DNA from: Gilvibacter sp. SZ-19
GTDB lineage: Bacteria; Bacteroidota; Bacteroidia; Flavobacteriales; Flavobacteriaceae
DNA length: 64,000 bases
Assembly (NCBI RefSeq): GCF_002163875.1
Contig: NZ_CP019333.1
Coordinates: 2,906,864-2,970,863, forward strand
Direction of reading: 5' to 3'
Below are positions 34,133 to 42,655 of this stretch, piece after piece; within the stretch, counting starts at the first letter, position 1, and each line of letters starts with the position of its first letter. The notes beneath the pieces were generated by a model, which saw nothing but the letters and a program-made list of their open reading frames with translations, did not search any database and was not told where the DNA came from. Made by a program: the position numbers and the translations under genes.

Positions 34133-35262
34133 AGCAGAGCTGTATTTAAAACACTTTGATATAGTGCCTCGTAAAGGGGCACTATTTTTTTGATGTCGAA
34201 TTGGGCTGCATGCGCCTGACTTTGCTTTTTGAAACGCGCCAAAGTTTCGTCATCTTTTAAAATGCTCACGGCCTTTTGCGCCATATCTTCTACATCGCCT
34301 ACTTCGCTTAGGTAGCCCGATACCCCAGCCTTGTTCACTTCTGGCAATCCGCCAGTATTGCTAGATATCACTGGAACTCCAGATGCCATAGCTTCTAAAG
34401 CGGCTAAACCAAAACTCTCCTTTTCAGAAGGCAATAAGAACAGATCACTAAAGCATAGGATCTTATCTATCTCATTACTATTACCCACAAAGCGTACCTT
34501 GTCTGCAATTCCGATCTCGCGGCAGCGGTGTTCGGCATATTCGCGCTCCGGACCTTCGCCAACCATGATCAATTTAGCTGGTATCTCTCTGGCTATGGCC
34601 TCAAAGACATGTACCACATCTTGTATACGCTTAACCGGTCTAAAATTACTGATGTGAGTTATGATACGCTCTTCTGGACCAGCCATAAGTTCGCGTTGAC
34701 ATTCGGTAAAACCTTGAGGTTGGGCGCTTATATCGATAAAGTTTGGCACTACCTCTATAGGGACCTTGATATCGAATAGTCGCAAGGTGTCCTGCTTTAA
34801 ACTTTCAGAAACCGAGGTAACCACATCGCTTTTATTAATGCTAAAAGTTACCGCAGTTTTAAAGGATGGATGATTACCCACCAAGGTAATATCTGTACCG
34901 TGCAAGGTGGTCACCATGGGTAAGTGAATTCCAGACTCTGCAAGCATCTTTTTGGTCATATAGCCTGCATATGCGTGAGGAATAGCATAGTGTACATGTA
35001 ACAACTCTATCCCGTATTGTTTTACGGTTTCTACCAATTTAGAAGATAAGGCTAATTCGTACGGCTGATAGAGAAAGAGCGGGTACTTCTCAACATGTAC
35101 CTCGTGAAAATGTATGTTCTTGGCCAAAAAGTCCAAGCGTACGGGTTGCTGATAGGTCACAAAATGGATCTCATGACCGCGCTCGGCCAAAGCTATACCC
35201 AATTCGGTAGCCACTACTCCGCTCCCTCCAAAGGTCGGGTAACATACAATTGCAATTTTCAC
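34129..35262 (-). CDS. bshA: N-acetyl-alpha-D-glucosaminyl L-malate synthase (bacillithiol synthesis)
   Basis: A 377-residue GT-B glycosyltransferase (GT4) that joins UDP-GlcNAc to L-malate in the first step of bacillithiol synthesis. It opens with the BshA-type AIVCYPTFGGSGVVATELG. HVHYAIPHAYAGYM lies near residue 95, TTLHGTDITLVG near 122, HISNFRPVKRI near 205 and the nucleotide-sugar motif PSEKESFGLAALEAMASGVPVI near 280. The start codon is GTG 35262. A TACTTTCG -7-like box lies 19 bases upstream. bshB and bshC are not in the window. Its presence means low-molecular-weight thiol needs are met by bacillithiol, which bears on the GshB-like gene at 23359. Confidence 0.92.
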   Translation of the reverse strand: MKIAIVCYPTFGGSGVVATELGIALAERGHEIHFVTYQQPVRLDFLAKNIHFHEVHVEKYPLFLYQPYELALSSKLVETVKQYGIELLHVHYAIPHAYAGYMTKKMLAESGIHLPMVTTLHGTDITLVGNHPSFKTAVTFSINKSDVVTSVSESLKQDTLRLFDIKVPIEVVPNFIDISAQPQGFTECQRELMAGPEERIITHISNFRPVKRIQDVVHVFEAIAREIPAKLIMVGEGPEREYAEHRCREIGIADKVRFVGNSNEIDKILCFSDLFLLPSEKESFGLAALEAMASGVPVISSNTGGLPEVNKAGVSGYLSEVGDVEDMAQKAVSILKDDETLARFKKQSQAHAAQFDIKKIVPLYEALYQSVLNTALL

Positions 35263-35352
35263 TTGATCAGTTTGATGTTTCGAAAGTAAAAGTACAAGGA
35301 ATGTTGGGACTCTAGCCCCGCTCTAAGGTTTTTTTAACAACCCGCAAATGGA

Positions 35353-38271
35353 CTATCTGATAATAGCGTCGTAGATGGCTTGCTGGATGCGTGAGCGCAG
35401 ATCGCTGCTAATGAGCATTCTATTATCGGCTGTTGGGTAGGTTCTATTGGACAAGAACACATAGACGATCTCTTCTTCCGGATCGGCCCAGGTAAAGGTC
35501 CCGGTAAAGCCGGAATGCCCGAAGCTGGTCATGGACACACAACCGCAGGTTGGTCCTACATCGCCGAGTTGTGGTTTGTCAAAGCCCACGCCACGGCGTA
35601 CATCATTTTCGCAGAAATAGCAAGTATTGAAGGCTTCTAAAGTCTCGGGTTTAAAGAATTGGGTCTCTCCATAGGTTCCCTGCCATAAATACATTTGCAT
35701 GATCTTTGCCACATCGTTGGCATTGGCAAAAAGCCCTGCATGACCACTTACACCGCCTAACATGGCCGCACCCTGATCGTGAACAAAACCTTGAACGGCT
35801 TGCATTCTAAAATAGTAATCATCTTCTGTAGGCGGGATCCGATCTGCAGAGAACCGTTCTAAGGGCTTATAACCGGTAAGGTTGGCACCCAAGGGTTCGT
35901 AAATATCACGCTGCACGATATCCTCTAGAGGGTTGCCGTAAAACTCTTCTAAATATTTTCTAAGGATGTAAAAAGGCAAGTCGCTGTATTTATATCCTTT
36001 TCTGCTGCGGAGTTCACTCTCTTTGATGGCTTCATAAATAGTATCCCGATAATCCTTGCGCATATAAAGCTCCTTAGCAACCTGAAGACTAAAGGTGTCA
36101 TTGGGCACTTTGCTGTAGTACAACTCAGAAGGCCCATCCATAACGGTATCTAAGGTCTGCAGATAGAAAGGGATCCAAGCCGTTAGCCGCCCCGTATGGG
36201 TTAGCATACGCTGCAAGCTTATGGTGGCTTTATTAGACCTGCTCCAATCCGGAAGTAATTCTTGAATCTCGGTATCCATATTGATCACTCCTCGATCGTA
36301 GAGTTTCATGACCATAGGAAGTGTCGCTAAAATCTTGGTCAGGGAAGCCAGATCGTAGATATCGTCGTTCTTTACGCGACGTTTCTTGTCCGGGGTGTGG
36401 TAGCCAAAACTGCGCTGGTAAACAACCTTCCCCTTACGGGCTACCAAGACCTGAGCCCCAGGCATCATACCTGCCCAAACCCCATTTCTCGTTAAGGTGT
36501 CAATTTTTTTTAACAGCTTCGGATCCAAACCCACCGAGGCTGCAGTACCGTATTGTAAACGCCCAATAGCCTTAGTATCTAAACCCTCATCCGCCGGATA
36601 AGCTTCATTGACCCCAACAGGAAGTCTTCCATTAATGCCGCGAGCACCAAATATGGCCTGTGCAGCTAGTTGTTGTGCTACATCACTGTTCTGATAAGCA
36701 ACCAATACGGCCTCAAAATTGGCCAGTGTATCTAAGTCCAATAAGGCATAAGGCGAGGTAAATACGCTCAGTATCACTTTGTTCTGTCTGGCAATCTCAT
36801 AGAGCCAAACAACCTCATTGTCGGCCATTTTATAGGACTTCCAAGGGTTTTCATTAGACTTGTGAAAGCCAATGACCACCTTGTCATAGCGCTTAAGTTT
36901 AGTGAGTAATTGCTCCAAAGAATTAGCCTTTACCCAATCTACCTTGGTATAAGCTTTCAATTGCTCGTAAAAGGTGGCTCCAGAATCATCTCCAAAATTC
37001 ACATAGGCAATGCGCTGTTTTTTCAGATCCTTAATCGGTAGTACTGCGGAGTCGTTCTTAACCAAGGTCATGGCCTTTTCTAAAAGCAGCTCGTTCAGGG
37101 CGTCGTCCTTGGGGGTGTTCAAGTCCTCAAAGAGGTTTGCTTCTGCTACAGGCTCATAATTATTAAGGCCAACCCAATACTTAGCCTTGAGTATCTTTTT
37201 TACCGATAAGGCCAATCGCTCCTCAGAGATATCGCCTGCCCGATAAGCAGCAATGATCCTGGCGTGCGCTTTGGGCACATCCTCAGAGATCAATAAAATA
37301 TCATTACCGGCCATAAAGGCTGCGAGATCGATCTCCCCTGGCTCGCTAAAGTTCGAGGCCCCTTTCATATTTAGGGCATCGGTAAAGATCAGCCCATTAA
37401 AGCCCAGCTCTCCTTTGAGTAGGTTGGTTACTATATTGGTAGAAATAGAAGAAGGATAACCGTCTTTGGTCTCTAAGGCAGGAACATTGAGGTGGGCTAC
37501 CATAACACTGGCAATTCCTTCTCTGATAAGCCTTTTATACGGACTGAGTTCCAAACTGTCTAGACGCGCTTTGTCAAAACCTATGGTCGGTAAGGTTTTG
37601 TGAGAATCGGTATCTGTATCGCCATGTCCCGGAAAATGCTTGGCATTGGCCAATACTCCGGCATCTTGCATGCCTCTAAAGAAAGCGCTGGCCTTGTCCG
37701 TAACATTAGCGGCAGACTCTCCAAAAGAGCGATTTCCGATAATAGGGTTTTTAGGATTGGTATTAATATCCACCACAGGGGCAAAATTGATATGCACTCC
37801 CATTCTTTTTGAATGCTCGCCAATGCGACGACCAACCGCCTGTATAAGAGAATCATTCTGGATAGCCCCCAAGGTCATGTTCCAAGGAAAGGCGTAGGTA
37901 CTATCTAAGCGCATGGCCAGTCCCCATTCGGCATCCATACCCACTAATAAGGGTATTTTAGAGGCTGCTTGTAATTCATTGTTGAGTTTAGCCTGGCGGT
38001 AAGGTCCACCTTTAGAAAAGATTATCCCACCTAAATGGTAGTTCGCTATAAGGTCTTTTACCTTATCTGTCTTAGATTTTGGGTCCTGAGAGAATACGTC
38101 TACCATAAAGAGCTGCCCTACTTTTTCCTGTAGCGACATGCTGTTATAAATGGAATCCACCCAAGCCACCTGAGCCAATTGGTCTCCGGAGGTTTGCAGT
38201 AAAGGATCGATCTGCTGTGCGTTAGTCCAGCTAGCAATCATCCCCAAAATGATAACAAGAACCTTCTTCAT
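35353..38271 (-). CDS. Exported GH3 glycosidase fused to a beta-lactamase-family serine hydrolase
   Basis: A 972-residue exported protein with a signal peptide ending TNAQ near residue 19. Residues about 30-590 are a GH3 family enzyme of the NagZ type: the diagnostic KHFPGHGDTDTDSH loop near 218, which supplies the Asp-His acid/base pair, and the nucleophile Asp in GLIFTDALNMKG near 300, followed by the GH3 C-terminal domain. Residues about 610-972 are a penicillin-binding/class C beta-lactamase-like domain with the catalytic SLTK near 655 and a YSD in the YxN position. NagZ-type domains release N-acetylglucosamine from muropeptides. The pairing and the neighbouring amidase point to peptidoglycan turnover, which is inference. 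Confidence 0.88.
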   Translation of the reverse strand: MKKVLVIILGMIASWTNAQQIDPLLQTSGDQLAQVAWVDSIYNSMSLQEKVGQLFMVDVFSQDPKSKTDKVKDLIANYHLGGIIFSKGGPYRQAKLNNELQAASKIPLLVGMDAEWGLAMRLDSTYAFPWNMTLGAIQNDSLIQAVGRRIGEHSKRMGVHINFAPVVDINTNPKNPIIGNRSFGESAANVTDKASAFFRGMQDAGVLANAKHFPGHGDTDTDSHKTLPTIGFDKARLDSLELSPYKRLIREGIASVMVAHLNVPALETKDGYPSSISTNIVTNLLKGELGFNGLIFTDALNMKGASNFSEPGEIDLAAFMAGNDILLISEDVPKAHARIIAAYRAGDISEERLALSVKKILKAKYWVGLNNYEPVAEANLFEDLNTPKDDALNELLLEKAMTLVKNDSAVLPIKDLKKQRIAYVNFGDDSGATFYEQLKAYTKVDWVKANSLEQLLTKLKRYDKVVIGFHKSNENPWKSYKMADNEVVWLYEIARQNKVILSVFTSPYALLDLDTLANFEAVLVAYQNSDVAQQLAAQAIFGARGINGRLPVGVNEAYPADEGLDTKAIGRLQYGTAASVGLDPKLLKKIDTLTRNGVWAGMMPGAQVLVARKGKVVYQRSFGYHTPDKKRRVKNDDIYDLASLTKILATLPMVMKLYDRGVINMDTEIQELLPDWSRSNKATISLQRMLTHTGRLTAWIPFYLQTLDTVMDGPSELYYSKVPNDTFSLQVAKELYMRKDYRDTIYEAIKESELRSRKGYKYSDLPFYILRKYLEEFYGNPLEDIVQRDIYEPLGANLTGYKPLERFSADRIPPTEDDYYFRMQAVQGFVHDQGAAMLGGVSGHAGLFANANDVAKIMQMYLWQGTYGETQFFKPETLEAFNTCYFCENDVRRGVGFDKPQLGDVGPTCGCVSMTSFGHSGFTGTFTWADPEEEIVYVFLSNRTYPTADNRMLISSDLRSRIQQAIYDAIIR

Positions 38272-38291
38272 AGCTATAAACGGATCAAAAA

Positions 38292-38777
38292 CTATGCTAA
38301 GAATCTAGCATGCCAACTCTCTTTAGCGGGAACCTCCCAAAACTCTTCGAACTCGCCTTTAGTGTTGACCAAATTATTGAACACGATGGTTTCTTTGGAG
38401 ACCGATCGGTTCTTGGCCATTTTTTTAAAATCGGCCAAAGATTTATGTGCAATATGCGGCCCGTTGTAATAGGTCACATTGAGTTTGTCCAAAAGACTCA
38501 GACCCATTTGTTGTTCCAAGCCCTGAATAAAATGAACAGAAGCATCTATACTGCAACCAGAAGCCGCAGCTTCTGATTCGTCCAAGGCAATGATGATGAA
38601 TCGTTGATACATCATTTTAAAGGCTGCCTTTAGATTTGCGCCGTGTGCTGTCCACTGCGTTAAGAACTCTTCCAACTTAGGCAAAATAGTACCCACCTCG
38701 TCTTCGGTCATTTTTCTATCTGCTTGGTAGATCCAGACCCGAGCTTCATCCGGTAAAGAATCAAAAGGAACTAGCAT
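38292..38777 (-). CDS. Conserved flavobacterial protein of unknown function (161 aa)
   Basis: A 161-residue soluble protein. It opens LVPFDSLPDEARVWIYQADRK, has a FLTQWTAHGANLKAAFKMMYQRFIIIALDE core near residues 35-70, and a Cys in GCSIDASVHFI near 77. Homologues in Flavobacteria are often called ABC transporter ATPase, but there is no Walker A, signature or Walker B motif, so I reject that name. I start at ATG 38777, one base after the CCG-protein stop; the track-length frame begins eight codons earlier inside that gene. Function is unknown; its fixed place in this envelope/redox string is the only clue. Confidence 0.75.
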   Translation of the reverse strand: MLVPFDSLPDEARVWIYQADRKMTEDEVGTILPKLEEFLTQWTAHGANLKAAFKMMYQRFIIIALDESEAAASGCSIDASVHFIQGLEQQMGLSLLDKLNVTYYNGPHIAHKSLADFKKMAKNRSVSKETIVFNNLVNTKGEFEEFWEVPAKESWHARFLA

Positions 38778-38778
38778 A

Positions 38779-39570
38779 TTATAGATCTTGAGCGTTAGCA
38801 ATCATTTCTGCCACATCCAATACTTGGACACTATCTTCTTTTTCTGCATTCTTAACGCCATCTGTCATCATTGTATTGCAGAAAGGGCATCCCGCAGCTA
38901 TGATCTCTGGTTTGGTCTCTAAGGCCTCCTCGGTTCTTTCGATGTTAATGTCTTTAGTACCAGGCTCTGGCTCTTTGAACATTTGCGCTCCTCCAGCTCC
39001 GCAGCAAAGACCACGACTTTTACAGCGCTTCATCTCTACCAATTCCACCTCTAATTTTTGCAGCAGCTCGCGCGGAGCTTCATAAACACCGTTGGCGCGA
39101 CCTAAATAACAAGGGTCGTGGAAGGTGATCTTCTTGCCCTTATAGGTACCACCAGCAACGCTTAAGCGTCCTTCATTAAGGAGCGACTTCAGAAATTGGG
39201 TATGGTGCATCACTTCGTAATTCCCACCAAGCCCCGGATATTCGTTCTTTATGGTATTGAAGCAGTGTGGACAGGCAGTGACCACTTTTTTTATCTCGTA
39301 AGCATTCATGACCTCGATATTGGTCATGGCCTGCATCTGGAATAAGAATTCGTTTCCAGCGCGTTTTGCCGGATCTCCGGTACAGCTTTCTTCGGTTCCT
39401 AACACAGCAAAGTCAACCTCAGCCTTATTGAGCAATTTCACAAAGGCTTTGGTGATTTTCTTGGCGCGATCGTCAAAACTTCCGGCGCAACCCACCCAAA
39501 AGAGTACTTCTGGGGTTTTACCTTCGGCCATCATCTGCGCCATAGTGGGAACTCGCAATGTTTCGCTCAT
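38779..39570 (-). CDS. CCG-domain Fe-S protein (HdrB/GlpC/LutA-like)
   Basis: A 263-residue cytosolic protein with two cysteine-rich CCG motifs, as in heterodisulfide reductase HdrB. The first is WVGCAGSFDDRA near residue 27, followed by TACPHCFNTIKNEYPGLGG near 99. The second is FHDPCYLGRANG near 152, SRGLCCGAGGAQMF near 188 and AAGCPFCNTMM near 232. Such proteins hold a non-cubane Fe-S centre and act with a membrane or soluble 4Fe-4S partner, probably the 441-residue membrane protein two genes upstream. It is tightly packed: three bases after the HAD-like gene and one before the next. The electron partner is unknown. Confidence 0.85.
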   Translation of the reverse strand: MSETLRVPTMAQMMAEGKTPEVLFWVGCAGSFDDRAKKITKAFVKLLNKAEVDFAVLGTEESCTGDPAKRAGNEFLFQMQAMTNIEVMNAYEIKKVVTACPHCFNTIKNEYPGLGGNYEVMHHTQFLKSLLNEGRLSVAGGTYKGKKITFHDPCYLGRANGVYEAPRELLQKLEVELVEMKRCKSRGLCCGAGGAQMFKEPEPGTKDINIERTEEALETKPEIIAAGCPFCNTMMTDGVKNAEKEDSVQVLDVAEMIANAQDL

Positions 39571-39573
39571 ATA

Positions 39574-40008
39574 TTATTCTTTAAATACCTGAATGGTTAC
39601 ATCTTTTTCTACCAGATCGGTAAACTTCCCTTTGTAGCGGGTAGCCTTAACCAAATGGTTGTCTATCCAATGATAGTTGCCACCTCTGGGTTTCCCCATA
39701 AGTAAGCTGTGGAATTTAAACCCGTGCTTGTTGAGCCATCGCTCGGTAACTTCACGGTGCTCCTCTGTTCTGGAAGTGAAAAAACAAATAATATGCCCTT
39801 CATCGTACCATTTGTTCAAAGTTTCCAAGGCATCCGGAAAAGGCTCACAAGTCTCCATGCGCTCCGGTTGTTCGTTGGGTACATCCTCAGTGATGGTGCC
39901 GTCTATGTCGATCAAATAGTTTTTGACCCCTTCTGGCAAAATTGGACTTACTTGTTCTCCTTGATCTATTTTCTGCTGGAGTAGCTTATCTACTTCTTCC
40001 TTCTTCAT
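39574..40008 (-). CDS. HAD-superfamily phosphatase-like protein
   Basis: A 144-residue protein. After a charged 25-residue helix comes the HAD nucleophile motif YLIDIDGTITEDVP near residues 31-44 (DxDGT). Motif II (FFTSRTEEH, Ser/Thr) follows near 75, then a WLNKHGFKFH helix, and a Lys-rich GKPRGGNYHWIDNHLV with acidic motif near 105-120. Databases sometimes call this phosphoheptose isomerase, which the motifs do not support. Its substrate is unknown. It overlaps the preceding small gene by 23 bases and is followed within three bases by the CCG gene. Confidence 0.75.
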   Translation of the reverse strand: MKKEEVDKLLQQKIDQGEQVSPILPEGVKNYLIDIDGTITEDVPNEQPERMETCEPFPDALETLNKWYDEGHIICFFTSRTEEHREVTERWLNKHGFKFHSLLMGKPRGGNYHWIDNHLVKATRYKGKFTDLVEKDVTIQVFKE

Positions 40009-40321
40009 TGTCTAGTTTTGAAAAATCCTTTTTAGCTATTCGGATAAACAAGGCCAAACGGCGCTCGCCTTCCTCTATTCTATTTTCTGGAGCATAACGT
40101 TGATCGTAGGTCATACTCCAAGCTCGTTTTTTAATGACTTCTATCTGCTGTTCGTTGCAGTAATCGCAAAAGACCTTGGTCACATCTATTTTCTGCGGAT
40201 GGCTGCCCTGATAGTTGATCACTGTGTACACTTTTATCTGTAAGGAGTCCTTGCGGTAACTCTGCGCATATGCTAGAGTCCCTATACAAACAAAGATCAG
40301 TGTAATCAACCATTTATTCAT
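39986..40321 (-). CDS. Small exported protein of unknown function (111 aa)
   Basis: A 111-residue protein with a signal peptide ending LAYAQ near residue 19. The mature part carries a CDYC motif near 52 and a helix QQIEVIKKRAWSMTYDQRYAP. The last 23 bases overlap the start of the HAD-like gene and the start overlaps the membrane Fe-S gene by eight. I know no named family. The periplasmic C-x-x-C in a redox-gene context could bind a metal or form a disulfide, which is a guess. Confidence 0.65.
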   Translation of the reverse strand: MNKWLITLIFVCIGTLAYAQSYRKDSLQIKVYTVINYQGSHPQKIDVTKVFCDYCNEQQIEVIKKRAWSMTYDQRYAPENRIEEGERRLALFIRIAKKDFSKLDNEEGRSR

Positions 40322-41639
40322 TCACCCAATTTAGTCGGTCCATTTGGTTATACGGCCACGGAGCTCCATTGTTCTCTATATTGGTCATGGCGCCGTTGAG
40401 CTCGTTGCTCGCAGCAGATTGTTCCATTACCAGATATTGTCTCATATCCATAATTATGGAAAGCGGATCTATACTAACCGGACAAGCCTCTACACAGGCA
40501 TTACAAGTAGTACAGGCCCAAATTTCTTCATGTGTGATATAATCGCCCAACAATTGCTTGCCGTCGTCCTTGAACTCTCCATTGGCATCTATGTTCTTCC
40601 CAACTTCTTGCAAGCGGTCACGCGTGTCCATCATGATCTTACGCGGAGACAGTTTTTTACCAGTCTGATTGGCCGGACATTCACTGGTACATCTACCACA
40701 CTCTGTGCAGGTATATGCGTTAAGCAGCTGGGTTCTGGACAGATCCATTACATCGCTGGCACCGAACTTTGCTGGAGCCTCCTCTTCCGCTCCAGGATCT
40801 GGCGCTGCAAAGGGATCCGCATTTGGGTCCATCATGAGTTGTACCTCTTTGGTCACTGCTTCAAGATTAGCGAATTGCCCTTTGGGCGTTACTTTGCCAT
40901 AAAAAGTATTTGGAAAAGCCAAAAGGATGTGCAAATGCTTAGAGAAGTATAGATAGTTCAAGAAGATCAAGATCCCGATGATATGCAACCACCAGGCTGT
41001 TCTTTCTAACAAGATCAAACTCGACTCACTCATCCCCTCAAAAAGTGGGGCTATAAAACTACTTACCGGATAACTCCCAGCAGCCGTATAATGCGCTGCG
41101 CCCAGTTGTTGTAAATTCAGGTCCGCAGCATTCATGGTCAAGAACAAGACCATAAGCACTACCTCAAAATACAAGATGATATTGGCGTCGTTCTTTGGCC
41201 AGCCCTTCATCTCCGGGCTCATAAAACGTTTGATGCGTTGCACATTACGGCGGGTCCAGAATAGAATAACTCCAACCAAAACCAAAAGTGCCAAGATCTC
41301 GAAAGTTCCTATTAAAACATCGTAAAGGCCGCCTAAAAATGAAAAGATCCTGTGGGTTCCGAAAATTCCATCTATAATGATCTCTAAGACCTCGATATTT
41401 ATCACAATGAATCCAACATAAACCACAAAGTGTAATAAACCGGCTATAGGACGCTTAACCATTTTAGATTGTCCCATGGCAACACGAGCCATATTACCCC
41501 AGCGCTCCTTGTTGTGGTCCCCGTAGTCTACTTCGCGACCCAATTTGATGTTGCGAATGACCTTGCGGATGTTCAGAGTAAAATAGCCAATGCCCAAAAC
41601 AAGGGCAATCACAAAAAGAATGTTGGGTAGGTATTCCAT
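40314..41639 (-). CDS. Membrane 4Fe-4S dicluster oxidoreductase subunit
   Basis: A 441-residue protein. Five or six transmembrane helices occupy residues about 1-250, with histidines in FVVYVGF-type and WWLHIIGILIFLNYLYFSKHLHI helices that could ligate haem as in HdrE/NarI. The cytosolic part has two ferredoxin clusters: CTECGRCTSECP near 310 and CTTCNACVEACP near 375. This fusion of a quinone/haem membrane domain with 8Fe ferredoxin pairs with CCG proteins (HdrB-like), as found two genes downstream. Together they may pass electrons between quinol and a soluble acceptor. The partner is not identifiable. It starts three bases after mlaD. Confidence 0.85.
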   Translation of the reverse strand: MEYLPNILFVIALVLGIGYFTLNIRKVIRNIKLGREVDYGDHNKERWGNMARVAMGQSKMVKRPIAGLLHFVVYVGFIVINIEVLEIIIDGIFGTHRIFSFLGGLYDVLIGTFEILALLVLVGVILFWTRRNVQRIKRFMSPEMKGWPKNDANIILYFEVVLMVLFLTMNAADLNLQQLGAAHYTAAGSYPVSSFIAPLFEGMSESSLILLERTAWWLHIIGILIFLNYLYFSKHLHILLAFPNTFYGKVTPKGQFANLEAVTKEVQLMMDPNADPFAAPDPGAEEEAPAKFGASDVMDLSRTQLLNAYTCTECGRCTSECPANQTGKKLSPRKIMMDTRDRLQEVGKNIDANGEFKDDGKQLLGDYITHEEIWACTTCNACVEACPVSIDPLSIIMDMRQYLVMEQSAASNELNGAMTNIENNGAPWPYNQMDRLNWVNE

Positions 41640-41642
41640 AGG

Positions 41643-42599
41643 TTAGTTGTCGTCTGTAGCTTCTTTCGGTGCCTCATACTGCTTGGCGCGTTTGCCAAAG
41701 AGCGAGAAATGAACATAGCGCTTCGGATTGAGTTTCATATCCTCTAGCAATTGTTCCAATTGTCCGGAGGCTCCGGAAAGATTGTCGTATAGTTCGTTGT
41801 CGTTTATAAGCTTGCCCATGCTTCCTTCGCCATTCTCTATGGCCAGCATGATATCGTTCACATTGTCTATGGTCTGCTGCAAGCTGGTGACCATAGCATT
41901 GATCTCTAATTTAGATAGTGAATCTGAGAGAACTGCGACATTCTCTGCGGTCTTGTCCAAATTGGCAAAGGTTCTGTCGAGTTTGGCGCGATTCTCTTTG
42001 ATTAGTCCGTTGAGCTCCGCAGAAGCACTCTGAAAAGAACCAGCAGTAGCATTTAGCTTTTGCAAGGTTTCTTGTAAGGCCTTTTGTCCGTTGTCGTCTA
42101 GTACATTGTTAAGCCCAACCAAAATGGTGTCTAGCTGCTCTAGACTGAAGTTTACTTTTTGTTCTATCGGTAAGAGGCGATCAGAAACCGCATCCATCAT
42201 ACCTTGTTCTAATTCTCCGGTGAGCATATCGCCACTTTTGGCCAAGGGCGCATCTGAAAAATCCGGGATAATGGCCAGCGAGCGTCCTCCGATAAGTCCT
42301 CCGGAAAATATCTTGGCCACACTCTTATTGGAAAATTCGAAATCCGTAGAAACAGAGAACTTAACTAGCAGCTCCCCTTTTTCGCCTTGTAGCTCAATAT
42401 CGAGCACTTTACCCACATCCAATCCGTTTATAGAAACCGGAGCAGATACAGCCAATCCGCCTACGTGCGGATAAGTCGCGTAAAAAATTCGTTCGTTTTC
42501 TAGGAGGTTAGAGCCTTTGAGGTAATTAAACCCAAAGAATGCCAATAGCAAAAAAACCACGGCAAGTATCCCTGTCTTGAGTTCTCTGGAAAGTTTCAA
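41643..42599 (-). CDS. MlaD/MCE-domain protein
   Basis: A 318-residue protein with one N-terminal membrane anchor near residues 10-28 and then an MCE domain: GLAVSAPVSINGLDVGKVLDIEL near 47-70 and GGLIGGRSLAIIP near 100. A long helical tail of about 180 residues, rich in coiled coil, follows. MCE proteins form periplasmic hexamers that carry lipids between the membranes. The ATPase and permease partners (MlaE, MlaF) are not in the window. It is 56 bases downstream of the amidase gene, with a -7 box of its own 23 bases before the ATG, and heads the redox string. Confidence 0.9.
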   Translation of the reverse strand: MKLSRELKTGILAVVFLLLAFFGFNYLKGSNLLENERIFYATYPHVGGLAVSAPVSINGLDVGKVLDIELQGEKGELLVKFSVSTDFEFSNKSVAKIFSGGLIGGRSLAIIPDFSDAPLAKSGDMLTGELEQGMMDAVSDRLLPIEQKVNFSLEQLDTILVGLNNVLDDNGQKALQETLQKLNATAGSFQSASAELNGLIKENRAKLDRTFANLDKTAENVAVLSDSLSKLEINAMVTSLQQTIDNVNDIMLAIENGEGSMGKLINDNELYDNLSGASGQLEQLLEDMKLNPKRYVHFSLFGKRAKQYEAPKEATDDN

Positions 42600-42622
42600 A
42601 AAGTGCGTTTTTTGGGTTTAAA

Positions 42623-42630
42623 CAAAGGTA
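42623..42630 (-). promoter_or_regulatory. -7 promoter element of mlaD and the redox string
   Basis: TACCTTTG on the minus strand, an exact TAnnTTTG match, lies 23 bases upstream of ATG 42599 in the amidase-mlaD spacer. Confidence 0.5.
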
Positions 42631-42655
42631 GAAATAAATTCAGAACCGCTGGGGG

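Noticed and set aside
39574-40008. Phosphoheptose isomerase, the usual database label for this protein
   Set aside because: The DxDGT nucleophile and motif order are those of the HAD superfamily, and no SIS domain is visible.
40344-40952. A 202-codon open frame on the plus strand
   Set aside because: It lies wholly inside the membrane Fe-S gene on the other strand, whose ferredoxin motifs are unmistakable; its own translation shows no domain or signal.
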